Virus record (IMG/VR): IMGVR_UViG_3300006917_000063
Location: 1 to 38,346 of that record
Strand: one strand, 5' to 3'
From: a virus
DNA: 38,346 bases
Position numbers and translations under genes: made by a program. Of this stretch, positions 1 to 9,964 are shown one piece after another. The notes under the pieces were generated by a model. The model saw only the letters and a program-made list of their open reading frames with translations. It was not told the DNA's origin and ran no database searches. Position 1 is the stretch's first letter, and the number at the start of each line of letters is the position of its first letter.

Positions 1-1
1 A

Positions 2-3000
2 AACATTCGTACCGCGAACACACTCATTGTTGCTGCGAATGTGACATTGACGCCAAGCGCCTTGACGATTGGCAACTCATCCGTCAACACTATTGTCAAT
101 TCGACCGTCTTTACCGGCACCGCTAACGACGCATCCCACGCATTTGGTAAGAATGAGAACCAACTCAACGTCAACAGTGCGAGTGCTGCGGCGTCTGCAA
201 ACGATAGCGCGTATTTTGGTGGTCACCTACCGGCATACTATACGAATGCGACCAGCGTCAATACCGGTCTTCTGTCTGTTGCGTATGGTGGTACCGGCGT
301 CAACTCTGCTCCGTCAAACGGTCAACTTCTAATTGGAAATAGTAGCGGGTTTGTGCTCGCGACATTGGTGGCGGGTGATTACGTCACCATCAATAACCAG
401 CCCGGTTCGATTACTATCGGGGGTTCACTCTCTCCAATTATTGTCGCGAACAGCGCGAACGCGGATCAGTTCACCAATAGCCGTGTGCAGTTTGCCGCAT
501 CTGGCGGTACCACTGTCGCATTTGATGCGGGCAATAATCGCGTCACGTTCTCGTCGGTTGATACAACGAATGCGGATAACATCACCAGTGGCACCCTCGC
601 AAATACGCGGTTGTCTGGAAACTATGCGATCAGCATTACCGGTACCGCGAACAACGCATCATACTTCAATGGTCAGGCCGCGGCGTTCTATCAGAACGCG
701 ACGAACATCAACACCGGCACGCTCTCAAACAATCAACTCTACGGCACCTACGGAATCACCATCACCGGAAGTGCAAACGATACCGCATTCTTCAGCGGTG
801 CGAATGCGGCATATTATACCAATGCGTCGAACATGAGCAGTGGTACGCTTCCTGCGGGTCGTCTCGCGGGCGCGTACACGAATGTCAACGCGATTGGCAC
901 ACTGACGAGTCTCACCATTGCGGCCGACACGTTGATCGGTTCACTCCCGGCGATCAACGTGACGCAATCGTGGACAACCGACAACACGTTCTCTGCGTTG
1001 GTGGTGAACATCACCGATAGCACCGCCAACGATAATTCGACACTGATCGATCTGCAACTGAATAGCAGTTCACGGTTCTCCGTCAATAAGTTGGGCAATA
1101 TCAGTGCGAATACATTTGCCTTAGGAGCGAATGTTACAGGGAACACCTCGGCGGTACGTGTCGGAAACAGCAGCGTCAATACGGTGCTCACGTCGTCGCA
1201 GTTAGCGATTGGCAGTGCAACCGTCAATGCCACGGTATATACCGGTACCGCAAACAACGCGACGTATGCATTCGGTAAGAGTGAAGGCAACCTCAACGTC
1301 AATAGTGCCCTGAGTGCAAATAACAGCACCTATGCGTTTGGGAAGAGCGAAGCCGATCTGAACGTCAATAGTGCCGTTATTGCGAACAACGCGACCTATG
1401 CGTTTAGCAAGAGCGAAGCGAACTTGAACGTGAACAGTGCGCTCTCCGCGAACAACAGCACCTATGCGTTTGGTAAGAGTGAAGCGGATCTGAATGTCAA
1501 CAGCGCATTAACCGCAAACAACAGCACGTATGCGTATGGAAAAACAGAAGGTGCGCTCAACGTTAACAATGCGTCATATGCGTTCGGGAAGAGCGAAGCA
1601 AACCTCAACGTCAACAACGCAGTTTTCCTGACTGGTAATCTCGCACAGACAAACTCAAGCGTCTTGTCAGTGGGAGCAAACGTTGTCGTCAACGCGTCTG
1701 CAATTCTTGTCGGCAACAGCAGCGTCAACGTTGTGACGAACTCATCGCAGATCAGTATCGGCTCCGGTACGTTGACGGCCACCAATTATTCTGGCACCGC
1801 AAACAACGCGACGTATGCGTTTGGGAAGACTGAAGGCAACCTCAACGTCAACAGCGCCTTGAGTGCAAATAACAGCACCTATGCGTTTGGCAAGAGTGAG
1901 GCGAATCTCAACGTCAATAGTGCTGTCAGTGCCAACAACAGCACCTACGCGTATGGCAAGAGTGAGGGCAACCTCAACGTCAACTCTGCTATCAACGCGA
2001 ATAACAGCACCTACGCATTTGGAAAGAGTGAAGCACAACTCAATGTCAATAGTGCTGTCAGTGCGAACAACAGCACCTACGCGTATGGCAAGAGTGAAGC
2101 GCAACTCGATGTCAATAGTGCGGTCAGCGCAAACAATGCAACGTACGCATACGGCAAGACAGAGGGCAATCTCAACGTCAATAGTGCCGTCTTCCTGCAA
2201 GGCAACGCGATACAAACAAATTCGACGGTTCTAACTGTCGGTTCAAATGTTGCACTGACAACAAGTGCGTTAGTGATCGGGAACACCAGTGTCAACGCCA
2301 GTGTTAACTCCACAGTGTTCTCGGGAACCGCGAACAATAGCACCTATGCGTTTGGGAAGAGTGAATCTGACCTCAATGTGAACACCGCATTGACGGCCAA
2401 TAATGCAACATACGCTTATGGAAAAACTGAAGGTGCGCTGAACGTCAACAGTGCCGTTAGCGCCAATAATAGCACATACGCGTTTGGCAAGAGTGAAGGC
2501 GATCTCAACGTCAATAGTGCGCTGGTTGCGAACAACAGCACCTATGCCTATGGTAAGACGGAAGGCAACCTTAACGTCAACAACGCGACGACCGCAGGCA
2601 CCGCAAACAACGCGACGTATGCATTTGGTAAGAGTGAAGCGAATCTGAATGTCAATAGCGCGGTAGTTGCGAATAATGCGACCTACGCGTATGGCAAGAC
2701 GGAAGGGAACCTGAACGTCAATAGTGCTGTCAGTGCGAACAACAGCACCTATGCCTACGGAAAGACGGAAGGCAACCTGAACGTCAATAGCGCAGTATAC
2801 TTGACTGCGAAACTTCCGCTTTCGAACACAGCACTACACACCGTTGGAAATGTGACGTCTGTCACCACAGGGCAAGATTGGGTTCACTATGCGTGGTCGT
2901 CTGGTCTTGTCTACGGCGGTGGTATTGTTGATAACGGTAACGGCAGCGTCACTCTCGCAAATGCGGAAGTGATGCTGCGTTCTGCAGATACCGATCACGC

Positions 3001-6000
3001 AAACCTTGCGGTCTATTTTGTTCCCGGCGCCACACTGACGCTCACAAATAACGACGTCAATTATGTGCATGCGGATTACAACGGCGGGTCGCCCATCTTT
3101 ACAACCTCCACCGCGCCAGATGATATCAACGGGCACACACAAACAATGCTGTATGTGCTCTCACGACGGGATAGTGAGATTGTCGGTATTGATGCAACTA
3201 GCCAAAATGTGGATGTCGGCACTAAGGTTGATGACTTATTGGTGCTGAGTGACGGATACAAATATGGCCCGTTCACGCATGCCACAGGCGGCAGCCGTAT
3301 TGGCAACGGAACAGCGACATACATCACATTGACCGAGGGTAAGTTCTATTACGGTCTGACGCCTGTCGCACACCCATCCTTCGATACGTCGATTGCGGGC
3401 ACTAACAGCAACAACGTCTTCCGCTACTACTATAATCGAAGCGCGTGGACATATACAGCGGACAGTAAAACCATCAGCAATACGCAGTATGATAACGCCG
3501 GTACGCTGACGGCATTGCCGAATAACCGGTATCGCACTGACTATGTGTATTTGGTGCCGAATGGTATTCTTGGCAATTCCTATCTCGTTGTCGTATACGG
3601 TAATACACAATTCCAGACTTCTGCGGAAGCGGCGGTCGCGCCCGTGCCGTCGTCGCTGCCGTCTGAAATCGATGGATTAGCGATTCTTGTCGGACAAGTC
3701 ATTGCGCAACAAGGCAGCAACACGATTACCGTTGCGTCGTTCCGGACAGACTTTGCCGTCTCTCCGGTCACGAACCACAACGCATTAGCCGGATTGCAGG
3801 GTGGTACGACAGGTCAATACTACCACCTTACGTCGATGGCCGCGACGTCGCTGAATGCGATTAGCGACACGCTGCCGACAAACGGTGCGCTGCTCATCGG
3901 TAACTCATCCGCATTCAATCTCTCAACACTCACTGCTGGTGAGAATATTGCGATCACCAACGGAAACGGCACCATTAGCATTGCGGCCACCGTGGGTGTT
4001 GTCGCGATGGGAATCGGAAACGCATCAGACAATTTGATCTTCTCGAATACGCAAGTCAACTTCGCGGCGTCTGGCGGCACCACGGTTGACATCAATGCGG
4101 CCTCGCGCACGGTGACGTATTCGTCTGTAGACACCACGAACGCGACGAATATCAGTAGTGGCACGCTCGCCAATACACGGTTGTCTGGTACGTACGGTAT
4201 CGACATTTCCGGTACCGCAAACAACAGCACGTATGCGTACGGCAAGACAGAAGGCAATCTCAACGTCAACAGCGCACTGGTCGCGAACAATGCGACGTAT
4301 GCGTTTGGCAAGAGTGAAGCGAATCTAAATGTCAATAGTGCGTCGCAAGCATCGAACGCGACGAACCTCAATAGCCAGCCGGGTTCCTACTACACGAACG
4401 CCAGCAACATTACGACAGGCACACTTCCGGAAGCACAACTTTCCGCGAATGTATTGCTGACGACCAGCACGACGGGTATCAATGCGTCTGCGATCTCAAC
4501 GGGCACCGTACCTGCGGCTCGATTGGCCTCCGCAAACACCACCGTCAATGGTGTCGTCGATACCACGACGCAGAGCTTTGCGGGTAGTAAAACGTTCACC
4601 GGCGTGCTCACCGCAAATGCGGGATCGAAGCTGGTCATTCAGAATGGCGTCGATGGTACATCTACACGCGGTATCTTCTTCTGGACAGAAACCGACCCCA
4701 ATTGGGGTATGTATCTCAGTCAAGCTGGTGCCTCGAAGTCATTAGCGAACGGAGTCGCTGCGAGTAGTATCGATAGTCGCTCCGGATGGCACGTGCGCAG
4801 TCGTTCAGGAAGTTTGAATTCCGAAGGCTTCTTGTGGGAAAATCAAGGCGAAGTCGCGCTGATGAGCTTGACAGGAGATACGGGCGATCTGTATCTCAAA
4901 GGCAATGCGTATGTGGGGAACTCCACCTCACAAGTCGTCATTCATAGCGGCAGCACGACTGGCATCAATGCATCGGCCTTGTCTACGGGTACCGTACCGG
5001 ATGCGCGGCTTTCGGGCACCTACACCAACATCACCGCAAACAATGCGACGTATGCATTTGGCAAGACCGAAGGCAACCTCAACGTCAATAATGCAACAAC
5101 CGCAGGTACCGCGAATAACGCGACCTACGCATTCGGGAAGAGTGAAGGCAACCTGAACGTCAATAGTGCTGTCAGTGCGAACAACAGCACGTACGCGTAT
5201 GGGAAGAGTGAAGGCAACCTGAATGTCAATTCCGCTGTCACGGCGAACAATAGCACGTACGCGTTCGGAAAGAGTGAAGGCGATCTCAACGTCAACTCTG
5301 CCACATCGGCGGGTACTGCGAACAACAGCACCTACGCATTTGGGAAGAGTGAAGGCAACCTGAACGTCAACAGCGCCGTTTTCGTGTCAGGGAACACCGT
5401 CACGACAAACAGCACGGTGCTGGCTGTTGGTGCGAACGTCATTGCAAACACCTCTGCGCTCTTGATCGGGAACAGTAGTGTCAACGTCGTCACCAACTCA
5501 TCGCAGATCAGTATTGGTGCGGGCACCCTCACCGCGACGGCGTATTCTGGCACCGCGAACAATGCGACGTATGCGTTTGGAAAAACCGAAGGCAACCTGA
5601 ATGTCAACTCCGCGGTCACAGCGAATAATGCGACCTACGCGTACGGGAAGACGGAAGGGAACCTGAACGTCAACAACGCGACGACCGCAGGTACCGCAAA
5701 CAATGCGACATATGCGTTCGGAAAAACCGAAGGCGACCTCAACGTCAACAACGCAACATACGCGTATGGCAAAACGGAAGGCAACCTGAACGTTAATAGT
5801 GCGGTATTCCTCTCTGGAAATACCGTCACGACGAACAGTACCGTACTGGCTGTCGGCGCAAATGTCGTGGCAAATACATCGGCACTGTTGGTGGGCAACA
5901 GCAGCGTCAACGTTGTGACGAACTCATCGCAGATCAGTATCGGTAGCGGTACATTGACCGCAACCGCCTATTCGGGTACCGCAAACAATGCGACGTATGC

Positions 6001-6565
6001 GTTTGGAAAAACCGAAGGCAACCTGAACGTCAACAACGCGACGACCGCAGGTACCGCAAACAATGCGACATATGCATTCGGAAAAACCGAAGGCGATCTC
6101 AATGTCAACTCCGCAATCAATGCAAACAACACGACGTATGCATTCGGAAAACTTGAAGGGGCCCTAAACGTTAACAGTGCGTCGTATCTCGGTGCGAAAA
6201 CAGAAGGCAACCTGAACGTCAACTCAGCGGTGTTCCTGTCATCGAATACGGTGCAGACAAACACCACCGTTCTATCGGTGGGCAGTAACGTTGCTGTCAA
6301 TACGTCGTCATATTTTGTTGGCAACTCAACACAGAATAGCATTCACACATCGGTATCGCTGATCACAGGCAACAGCACCGTGAACACGGTCGTCAATACG
6401 ACGACGATGGCCGTTGGTGCGAATGTGTATCTCAACGCGACGGCACACTTCGTCGGAAATAGCAGTGTGAATACTGTCATCACCGCAGGAAGCATAACTA
6501 TAAGCGGAACACCCGTCACTGCGGTTTCGCTTGATCCCATTGTTGCAGCAATTGCATTAGGATAA
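2..6565 (+). CDS. Giant repeat-containing tail fibre / adhesin-like virion protein (5'-partial)
   Basis: The frame is open to the left edge of the window, and the residues before the first in-frame GTG (base 41) already match the repeat family, so this is the C-terminal part of a larger gene. More than 2,180 residues are visible. About 33 copies of a 22-residue unit (consensus NNSTYAFGKSEGNLNVNSA plus 3 residues) are grouped in runs of 2-7. Most runs end in a 60-70 residue spacer containing VGANVxxNxSAxLVGNSSVN. A non-repeat domain (about residues 925-1260 from base 41) ends in a GLQGGTTGQYYHLTS motif that is widespread in phage tail proteins. A second unique segment lies near residues 1530-1640. 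The low-charge, Asn/Ser/Ala-rich composition suits a fibrous beta-structured appendage. No enzymatic motif was seen. The role in host binding is inferred from family resemblance and from its neighbours. Confidence 0.85.
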   Translation, partial: NIRTANTLIVAANVTLTPSALTIGNSSVNTIVNSTVFTGTANDASHAFGKNENQLNVNSASAAASANDSAYFGGHLPAYYTNATSVNTGLLSVAYGGTGVNSAPSNGQLLIGNSSGFVLATLVAGDYVTINNQPGSITIGGSLSPIIVANSANADQFTNSRVQFAASGGTTVAFDAGNNRVTFSSVDTTNADNITSGTLANTRLSGNYAISITGTANNASYFNGQAAAFYQNATNINTGTLSNNQLYGTYGITITGSANDTAFFSGANAAYYTNASNMSSGTLPAGRLAGAYTNVNAIGTLTSLTIAADTLIGSLPAINVTQSWTTDNTFSALVVNITDSTANDNSTLIDLQLNSSSRFSVNKLGNISANTFALGANVTGNTSAVRVGNSSVNTVLTSSQLAIGSATVNATVYTGTANNATYAFGKSEGNLNVNSALSANNSTYAFGKSEADLNVNSAVIANNATYAFSKSEANLNVNSALSANNSTYAFGKSEADLNVNSALTANNSTYAYGKTEGALNVNNASYAFGKSEANLNVNNAVFLTGNLAQTNSSVLSVGANVVVNASAILVGNSSVNVVTNSSQISIGSGTLTATNYSGTANNATYAFGKTEGNLNVNSALSANNSTYAFGKSEANLNVNSAVSANNSTYAYGKSEGNLNVNSAINANNSTYAFGKSEAQLNVNSAVSANNSTYAYGKSEAQLDVNSAVSANNATYAYGKTEGNLNVNSAVFLQGNAIQTNSTVLTVGSNVALTTSALVIGNTSVNASVNSTVFSGTANNSTYAFGKSESDLNVNTALTANNATYAYGKTEGALNVNSAVSANNSTYAFGKSEGDLNVNSALVANNSTYAYGKTEGNLNVNNATTAGTANNATYAFGKSEANLNVNSAVVANNATYAYGKTEGNLNVNSAVSANNSTYAYGKTEGNLNVNSAVYLTAKLPLSNTALHTVGNVTSVTTGQDWVHYAWSSGLVYGGGIVDNGNGSVTLANAEVMLRSADTDHANLAVYFVPGATLTLTNNDVNYVHADYNGGSPIFTTSTAPDDINGHTQTMLYVLSRRDSEIVGIDATSQNVDVGTKVDDLLVLSDGYKYGPFTHATGGSRIGNGTATYITLTEGKFYYGLTPVAHPSFDTSIAGTNSNNVFRYYYNRSAWTYTADSKTISNTQYDNAGTLTALPNNRYRTDYVYLVPNGILGNSYLVVVYGNTQFQTSAEAAVAPVPSSLPSEIDGLAILVGQVIAQQGSNTITVASFRTDFAVSPVTNHNALAGLQGGTTGQYYHLTSMAATSLNAISDTLPTNGALLIGNSSAFNLSTLTAGENIAITNGNGTISIAATVGVVAMGIGNASDNLIFSNTQVNFAASGGTTVDINAASRTVTYSSVDTTNATNISSGTLANTRLSGTYGIDISGTANNSTYAYGKTEGNLNVNSALVANNATYAFGKSEANLNVNSASQASNATNLNSQPGSYYTNASNITTGTLPEAQLSANVLLTTSTTGINASAISTGTVPAARLASANTTVNGVVDTTTQSFAGSKTFTGVLTANAGSKLVIQNGVDGTSTRGIFFWTETDPNWGMYLSQAGASKSLANGVAASSIDSRSGWHVRSRSGSLNSEGFLWENQGEVALMSLTGDTGDLYLKGNAYVGNSTSQVVIHSGSTTGINASALSTGTVPDARLSGTYTNITANNATYAFGKTEGNLNVNNATTAGTANNATYAFGKSEGNLNVNSAVSANNSTYAYGKSEGNLNVNSAVTANNSTYAFGKSEGDLNVNSATSAGTANNSTYAFGKSEGNLNVNSAVFVSGNTVTTNSTVLAVGANVIANTSALLIGNSSVNVVTNSSQISIGAGTLTATAYSGTANNATYAFGKTEGNLNVNSAVTANNATYAYGKTEGNLNVNNATTAGTANNATYAFGKTEGDLNVNNATYAYGKTEGNLNVNSAVFLSGNTVTTNSTVLAVGANVVANTSALLVGNSSVNVVTNSSQISIGSGTLTATAYSGTANNATYAFGKTEGNLNVNNATTAGTANNATYAFGKTEGDLNVNSAINANNTTYAFGKLEGALNVNSASYLGAKTEGNLNVNSAVFLSSNTVQTNTTVLSVGSNVAVNTSSYFVGNSTQNSIHTSVSLITGNSTVNTVVNTTTMAVGANVYLNATAHFVGNSSVNTVITAGSITISGTPVTAVSLDPIVAAIALG
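1253..2803 (+). repeat. Tandem 66-bp coding repeats, blocks A-C (6, 6 and 7 units)
   Basis: In-frame 66-bp units encode NN(S/A)TYA(F/Y)GK(S/T)E(G/A)(N/D/Q)LNVNSA plus three residues. They are grouped 6+6+7, and spacers of about 60 residues containing GNSSVN- or GNTSVN-type motifs separate the groups. The protein sequence is kept much better than the third codon positions, so the array is old but under selection. Some long stretches are nevertheless identical to copies 4 kb away. Confidence 0.9.
5039..6228 (+). repeat. Tandem 66-bp coding repeats, blocks E-G (5, 4 and 3+ units)
   Basis: This second repeat array belongs to the same giant gene. Several units carry a 3-residue insertion (TTAGTA). 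Bases 5661-5715 and 6021-6075 are identical over 55 bp. Bases 5894-5943 are identical over 50 bp to 1712-1761 in the first array, which points to recent duplication or gene conversion. A short two-unit block also lies near 4219-4344. Confidence 0.88.
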
Positions 6566-6574
6566 GACACACGT

Positions 6575-6907
6575 ATGGCAAGCACATTTTCGCGAAAACT
6601 TTCACGTAGCATCGGCACCACCCTCACCGCTGTCGGCAGTTATACGGTGGGCGCTTCCACTCAAACCACAGTCATCGGGTTGTCGGTCGCGAACATCAGC
6701 GCCGCGACGGTGGAAGTCGATATTAGCCTGAATGACGGCACCAATGACACCTACCTCATCAAAGGTGCGCCGGTGTTGCCGGGCGCGTCGTTGGTAGTAA
6801 GTGGTGGTGACCAGAAAATTGTGCTGGTGACGAACGATAGTGTCAAAGTCAAATCGAACACCGCAAGTAGTGTCGATGCGGTGATGAGCATTCTCGAACT
6901 GACGTAG
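6575..6907 (+). CDS. Small beta-rich virion structural protein
   Basis: This 110-residue protein starts MASTFSRKLSRSIG and ends VDAVMSILELT. It starts 9 nt after the giant fibre gene without a convincing Shine-Dalgarno site, so translation may be coupled. The alternating hydrophobic/polar pattern (VIGLSVANISAATVEVDISL, then GAPVLPGASLVV) resembles small beta-sandwich proteins found in many tailed-phage structural regions. Its general form resembles the 120-residue product at 16056, also encoded in the fibre cluster. No catalytic motif, signal peptide or membrane segment was seen. A role as a fibre accessory or virion decoration protein is inference from position. Confidence 0.72.
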   Translation: MASTFSRKLSRSIGTTLTAVGSYTVGASTQTTVIGLSVANISAATVEVDISLNDGTNDTYLIKGAPVLPGASLVVSGGDQKIVLVTNDSVKVKSNTASSVDAVMSILELT

Positions 6908-6930
6908 TTCATCGCGGTCTGTAGAGCGTT

Positions 6931-8406
6931 ATGCCACTGACAAAAATTGAAGGCCCATCCGTCGGAAACGTCACTGCAAACAATGTGACGGTGAGTAGTA
7001 ACACCGTTAATGCCGCCACGTTCTATGCGGGCGCCAATGTGTATATGAACACGTCTGCGGTGTTCGTCGGGAATAGTACTGTCAACTTCACCATTACCTC
7101 AAGCAGTGTCGCCTCCGCGAATACGGTGGTGGCGAATGGCTATTCGGTGACCATGGTCGCTGGAGAATCACTGGCGGCGCTGGATGCGGTGTACATTGAG
7201 CCGACCCTAACCAGTGGTACCGCCGGTCGTGTCTATAAGATGGATGCGGATGTCTTGGTGAAAAGTTCGCAAGCGTTCTTTGCGGGGTTTGCGTTAGCAT
7301 CGGCGAGTGCTGCGGCGAATGTCGCAGTGCAGATCAGTGGCGTGGTATCGGGATTTGTTGGATTGACCACGGGTGCCGTGTATTATGCCGGTAGCACGGC
7401 GGGGGCGATCACCGCCACGAAACCGCTCCATCCGCTACCAGTCGGGATTGCGATTTCCACGACACAACTGCTCATCAATACTGGCGTCAAACGCGAACAG
7501 GAACAACGTGGTGCGGTGTACGGGTATGTGTTGGGCGGGTCTACTGGTGCTGCTGTCGCAACAACTGACCGTACAACGTTTGCTACGGGGGCCACCGCAG
7601 CTTATACGACGGGTAATCTAACACAAGCACGTAATCTTTTGGCGGGATGCTCCGATGCTTCCGTGTACGGCTATGCGTTGGGTGGAATTTCCTCGACCTA
7701 CACGACAACAACAGATCGCGTGACATTTAGTAGTGGTGTCACCGCCGCATGGACAGCCGCCAACATCTCACTGGCCCGCAACTATATGCAAGGTCTTTCC
7801 GATGGTGCGGTATATGGATACGTCTTGGGCGGGTGGTCGGGTGTAACCGTTGTGACGACAGATCGCATCACCTTTAGTTCGAGTTCGACCGCAGCCTATA
7901 CCGCAGGTAATCTCTCATCCGCTCGTAGTGATGCTACGGATATCTCCGATGGTTCTGTATATGGATATGTTGTTGGAGGATATACTACTGCAATATGGGC
8001 GGGTTCGGATCGCGTCACCTTTAGTACGGGTGTTAGTGCCGCATATACTGCGGCTAATCTATCACAAGGACGCGGTGACAGTGGTGGTCTTTCTGATGGT
8101 GCTGTTTATGGATATGTGTTAGGGGGAAACACCGGCGTGCCAGTCGTCACCGCCGACCGCATTACGTTCAGTACCAGTGTCACCGCAGCCTTTACCGCCG
8201 CCAACATCTCACAAGCACGTTTTTCGTCTGGGTCTTCGTTCTCCGATGGGGCTACATACGGGTATGTATTAGGGGGAAACACGGGTGCCGGCGTGACCAC
8301 CGCAGACCGCACGACTTTCAGCACGGGAGCTACCGCTGCCTATACCGCGGCAAATCTCTCACAGGCACGTTTTGGATCCACAGGTATCTCTGACGGGGCC
8401 GTCTAA
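6931..8406 (+). CDS. Kelch-like six-repeat receptor-binding/tail protein, paralogue 1
   Basis: The 491-residue protein has three parts. Residues 1-60 carry the cluster-wide module (YAGANVYMNTSAVFVGNSTVN). Residues 75-185 form a beta domain (GESLAALDAVYIEP through KPLHPLPVGIAISTTQLLIN) shared with three paralogues here. From residue 194 there are exactly six repeats of about 49 residues with consensus VYGYxLGG ... DRxTFSTGxTAAYTAANLSQAR ... SDG, after which the chain stops at GAV. The GG doublet and aromatic spacing are kelch-like, so a six-bladed beta-propeller is likely. Such propellers typically bind ligands through loops, and the variable loop residues sit before DRxTF and before SD. I infer a host-surface recognition role; the fold is not proven by sequence alone. 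Confidence 0.8.
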   Translation: MPLTKIEGPSVGNVTANNVTVSSNTVNAATFYAGANVYMNTSAVFVGNSTVNFTITSSSVASANTVVANGYSVTMVAGESLAALDAVYIEPTLTSGTAGRVYKMDADVLVKSSQAFFAGFALASASAAANVAVQISGVVSGFVGLTTGAVYYAGSTAGAITATKPLHPLPVGIAISTTQLLINTGVKREQEQRGAVYGYVLGGSTGAAVATTDRTTFATGATAAYTTGNLTQARNLLAGCSDASVYGYALGGISSTYTTTTDRVTFSSGVTAAWTAANISLARNYMQGLSDGAVYGYVLGGWSGVTVVTTDRITFSSSSTAAYTAGNLSSARSDATDISDGSVYGYVVGGYTTAIWAGSDRVTFSTGVSAAYTAANLSQGRGDSGGLSDGAVYGYVLGGNTGVPVVTADRITFSTSVTAAFTAANISQARFSSGSSFSDGATYGYVLGGNTGAGVTTADRTTFSTGATAAYTAANLSQARFGSTGISDGAV

Positions 8407-8409
8407 CCT

Positions 8410-9933
8410 ATGCCCCTCCAACGGTTAGAGGGCCCCTCCCTCGGAAACGTCACCGCAAACACCCTCACAACTACCGCATCGGTGAATGCGGCGACGTTCT
8501 ACGCGGGCGCAAACGTTTCGCTGAATACCTCAGCCGTCTTTGTTGGCAACAGCACCGTCAATACCGTCATTACCAGTAGTAGCATTACAGGGGCCGTCTC
8601 GGGTGTGGTGGCGTCCCCGACCGGATTTGCGACGACGTTGGTAGCGGGTGAATCACTCGCGGCGCTCGATGCGGTCTATGTGGAACCCACCTTGACAGGC
8701 GGCACCGCTGGTCGCGTCTATAAGATGGATGCGGATGTGCTCATCAAGAGTTCCCAAGCCTTTTTTGCAGGGTTTGCCTTGGCGAGTGCGAGTGCCGCGG
8801 CCAACGTCAACGTACAACAATCGGGTGTGGTGTCGGGGTTTACGGGATTGACGACGGGCGCAATGTATTATGCGGGCAGCACCGCAGGAGCAATCACGGC
8901 GACCAAGCCCTTGCATCCATTACCAGTCGGCATTGCGATTTCGACCACACAACTCCTGATCAATACCGGTCGCAAACGAGAAGATGAGCAGTCGGAGAAT
9001 GTGTCGGCGGTGTATGGGTATCAACTGGGTGGATATACGGGTGCCTATCTCGCAACAGCCGACCGTATTACTTTTAGCACAGGTGCGTATGCCGCCTCCA
9101 CGGTGAATAATCTTTCTGAGGCGCGGTTTTCGTTAAGTGGTCCATCGGATGCTTCCGTGTATGGCTATACCAATGGGGGGTACAACTCATCGGTCGTCGT
9201 AGCGACGTGTGACCGCACCACCTTTGCAACAAGTGTCACGACGGCCTATGCAGTGGGGGCCCTCACCGCCGCCAGATATAATCATTATTCGCTGAGTGAT
9301 GGAGCGGTCTATGGCTACGTGCTCGGTGGATATAACTCTGCCTTTACCGTCTTATCATCCGTCGAACGTCGCACATTCAGCACAGGTATTTCCGCTGCAA
9401 TTAGTGCCACCCTCTCAACTGCTCGTACCGGGCGCTTGGCACAAGGATTATCGGATGGTGCGACCTATGGTTATACGATGGGCGGTTCTACATCGGGCGG
9501 TGTGGCGGGTGGTGTGAGCACGTCGGATCGCATCACCTTTAGCACAGCAACAATTGCCGCATCGACGATCAGTAATTTATCAGTAGCCCGATCAGATATT
9601 GCCACGGTTTCTGATGGGGCTACTTACGGCTATACGTGCGGTGGGTATAACACATCAATAGTTCCTGTAACAACAGGGGATCGTACAACCTTTAGCACTG
9701 GTGCAACTGCGGCCTTAACCAGTGCAAACTTGTCATCGGCACGGGCGTTGTTGGCAGGGGTCTCCGATGGAAATGTGTATGGGTATATCAGTGGAGGCGA
9801 CACGGGTGGTGGAAATCATGTCACAACCACAGATCGGATTACGTTTAGTACTTCCGTGTTGGCGGCCGCTACGGCCAGTAATTTACCAGCAGCAAGAGGC
9901 ATTTCCAATACCCTCTCCGACGGTGCCGTCTAA
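8410..9933 (+). CDS. Kelch-like six-repeat receptor-binding/tail protein, paralogue 2
   Basis: This 507-residue paralogue starts 3 nt after the previous stop codon, so translational coupling is likely. The N-terminal module and the GESLAALDAVYVEP beta domain are close to those of its neighbour. The linker changes to KREDEQSENVSAVYGY. Six repeats follow and the protein again ends SDGAV. The loops are more variable than in paralogue 1: repeats 3 and 4 carry extra loop residues (SVERRTFSTG and SGGVAGGVSTSDR). The gene is followed by a late promoter box, so it is probably the last gene of its transcription unit. The loop variation fits altered ligand specificity, which is inference. Confidence 0.8.
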   Translation: MPLQRLEGPSLGNVTANTLTTTASVNAATFYAGANVSLNTSAVFVGNSTVNTVITSSSITGAVSGVVASPTGFATTLVAGESLAALDAVYVEPTLTGGTAGRVYKMDADVLIKSSQAFFAGFALASASAAANVNVQQSGVVSGFTGLTTGAMYYAGSTAGAITATKPLHPLPVGIAISTTQLLINTGRKREDEQSENVSAVYGYQLGGYTGAYLATADRITFSTGAYAASTVNNLSEARFSLSGPSDASVYGYTNGGYNSSVVVATCDRTTFATSVTTAYAVGALTAARYNHYSLSDGAVYGYVLGGYNSAFTVLSSVERRTFSTGISAAISATLSTARTGRLAQGLSDGATYGYTMGGSTSGGVAGGVSTSDRITFSTATIAASTISNLSVARSDIATVSDGATYGYTCGGYNTSIVPVTTGDRTTFSTGATAALTSANLSSARALLAGVSDGNVYGYISGGDTGGGNHVTTTDRITFSTSVLAAATASNLPAARGISNTLSDGAV

Positions 9934-9941
9934 CATCACAC

Positions 9942-9948
9942 CTAAATA
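9942..9948 (+). promoter_or_regulatory. Late promoter box CTAAATA upstream of the 118-aa gene
   Basis: The context is CCTAAATAC. It resembles the T4 late -10 element TATAAATA. If transcription starts six bases past the box, the mRNA begins AGAGG, so the Shine-Dalgarno site is at the very 5' end of an 11-nt leader. Confidence 0.7.
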
Positions 9949-9964
9949 CTCCTAGAGGTTTTCT

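Noticed and set aside
41-43. GTG at 41 as the start of the giant fibre gene
   Set aside because: The frame is open to the left edge and the residues before it already match the repeat spacer motif; there is no ribosome site.
1253-6228. Regular direct repeats that could suggest a CRISPR array or non-coding satellite
   Set aside because: The repeats are exact multiples of three, keep one open frame over 2,000 codons and vary mostly at third positions, so they are protein repeats.
814-6627. Many antisense ORFs of 80-180 codons opposite the giant fibre gene
   Set aside because: They are Leu/Phe/Ala-rich reverse readings of the repeat (recurring LLTFRLPSLFPNAYVALFA-type strings) with no ribosome sites; shadows of the + strand repeats.
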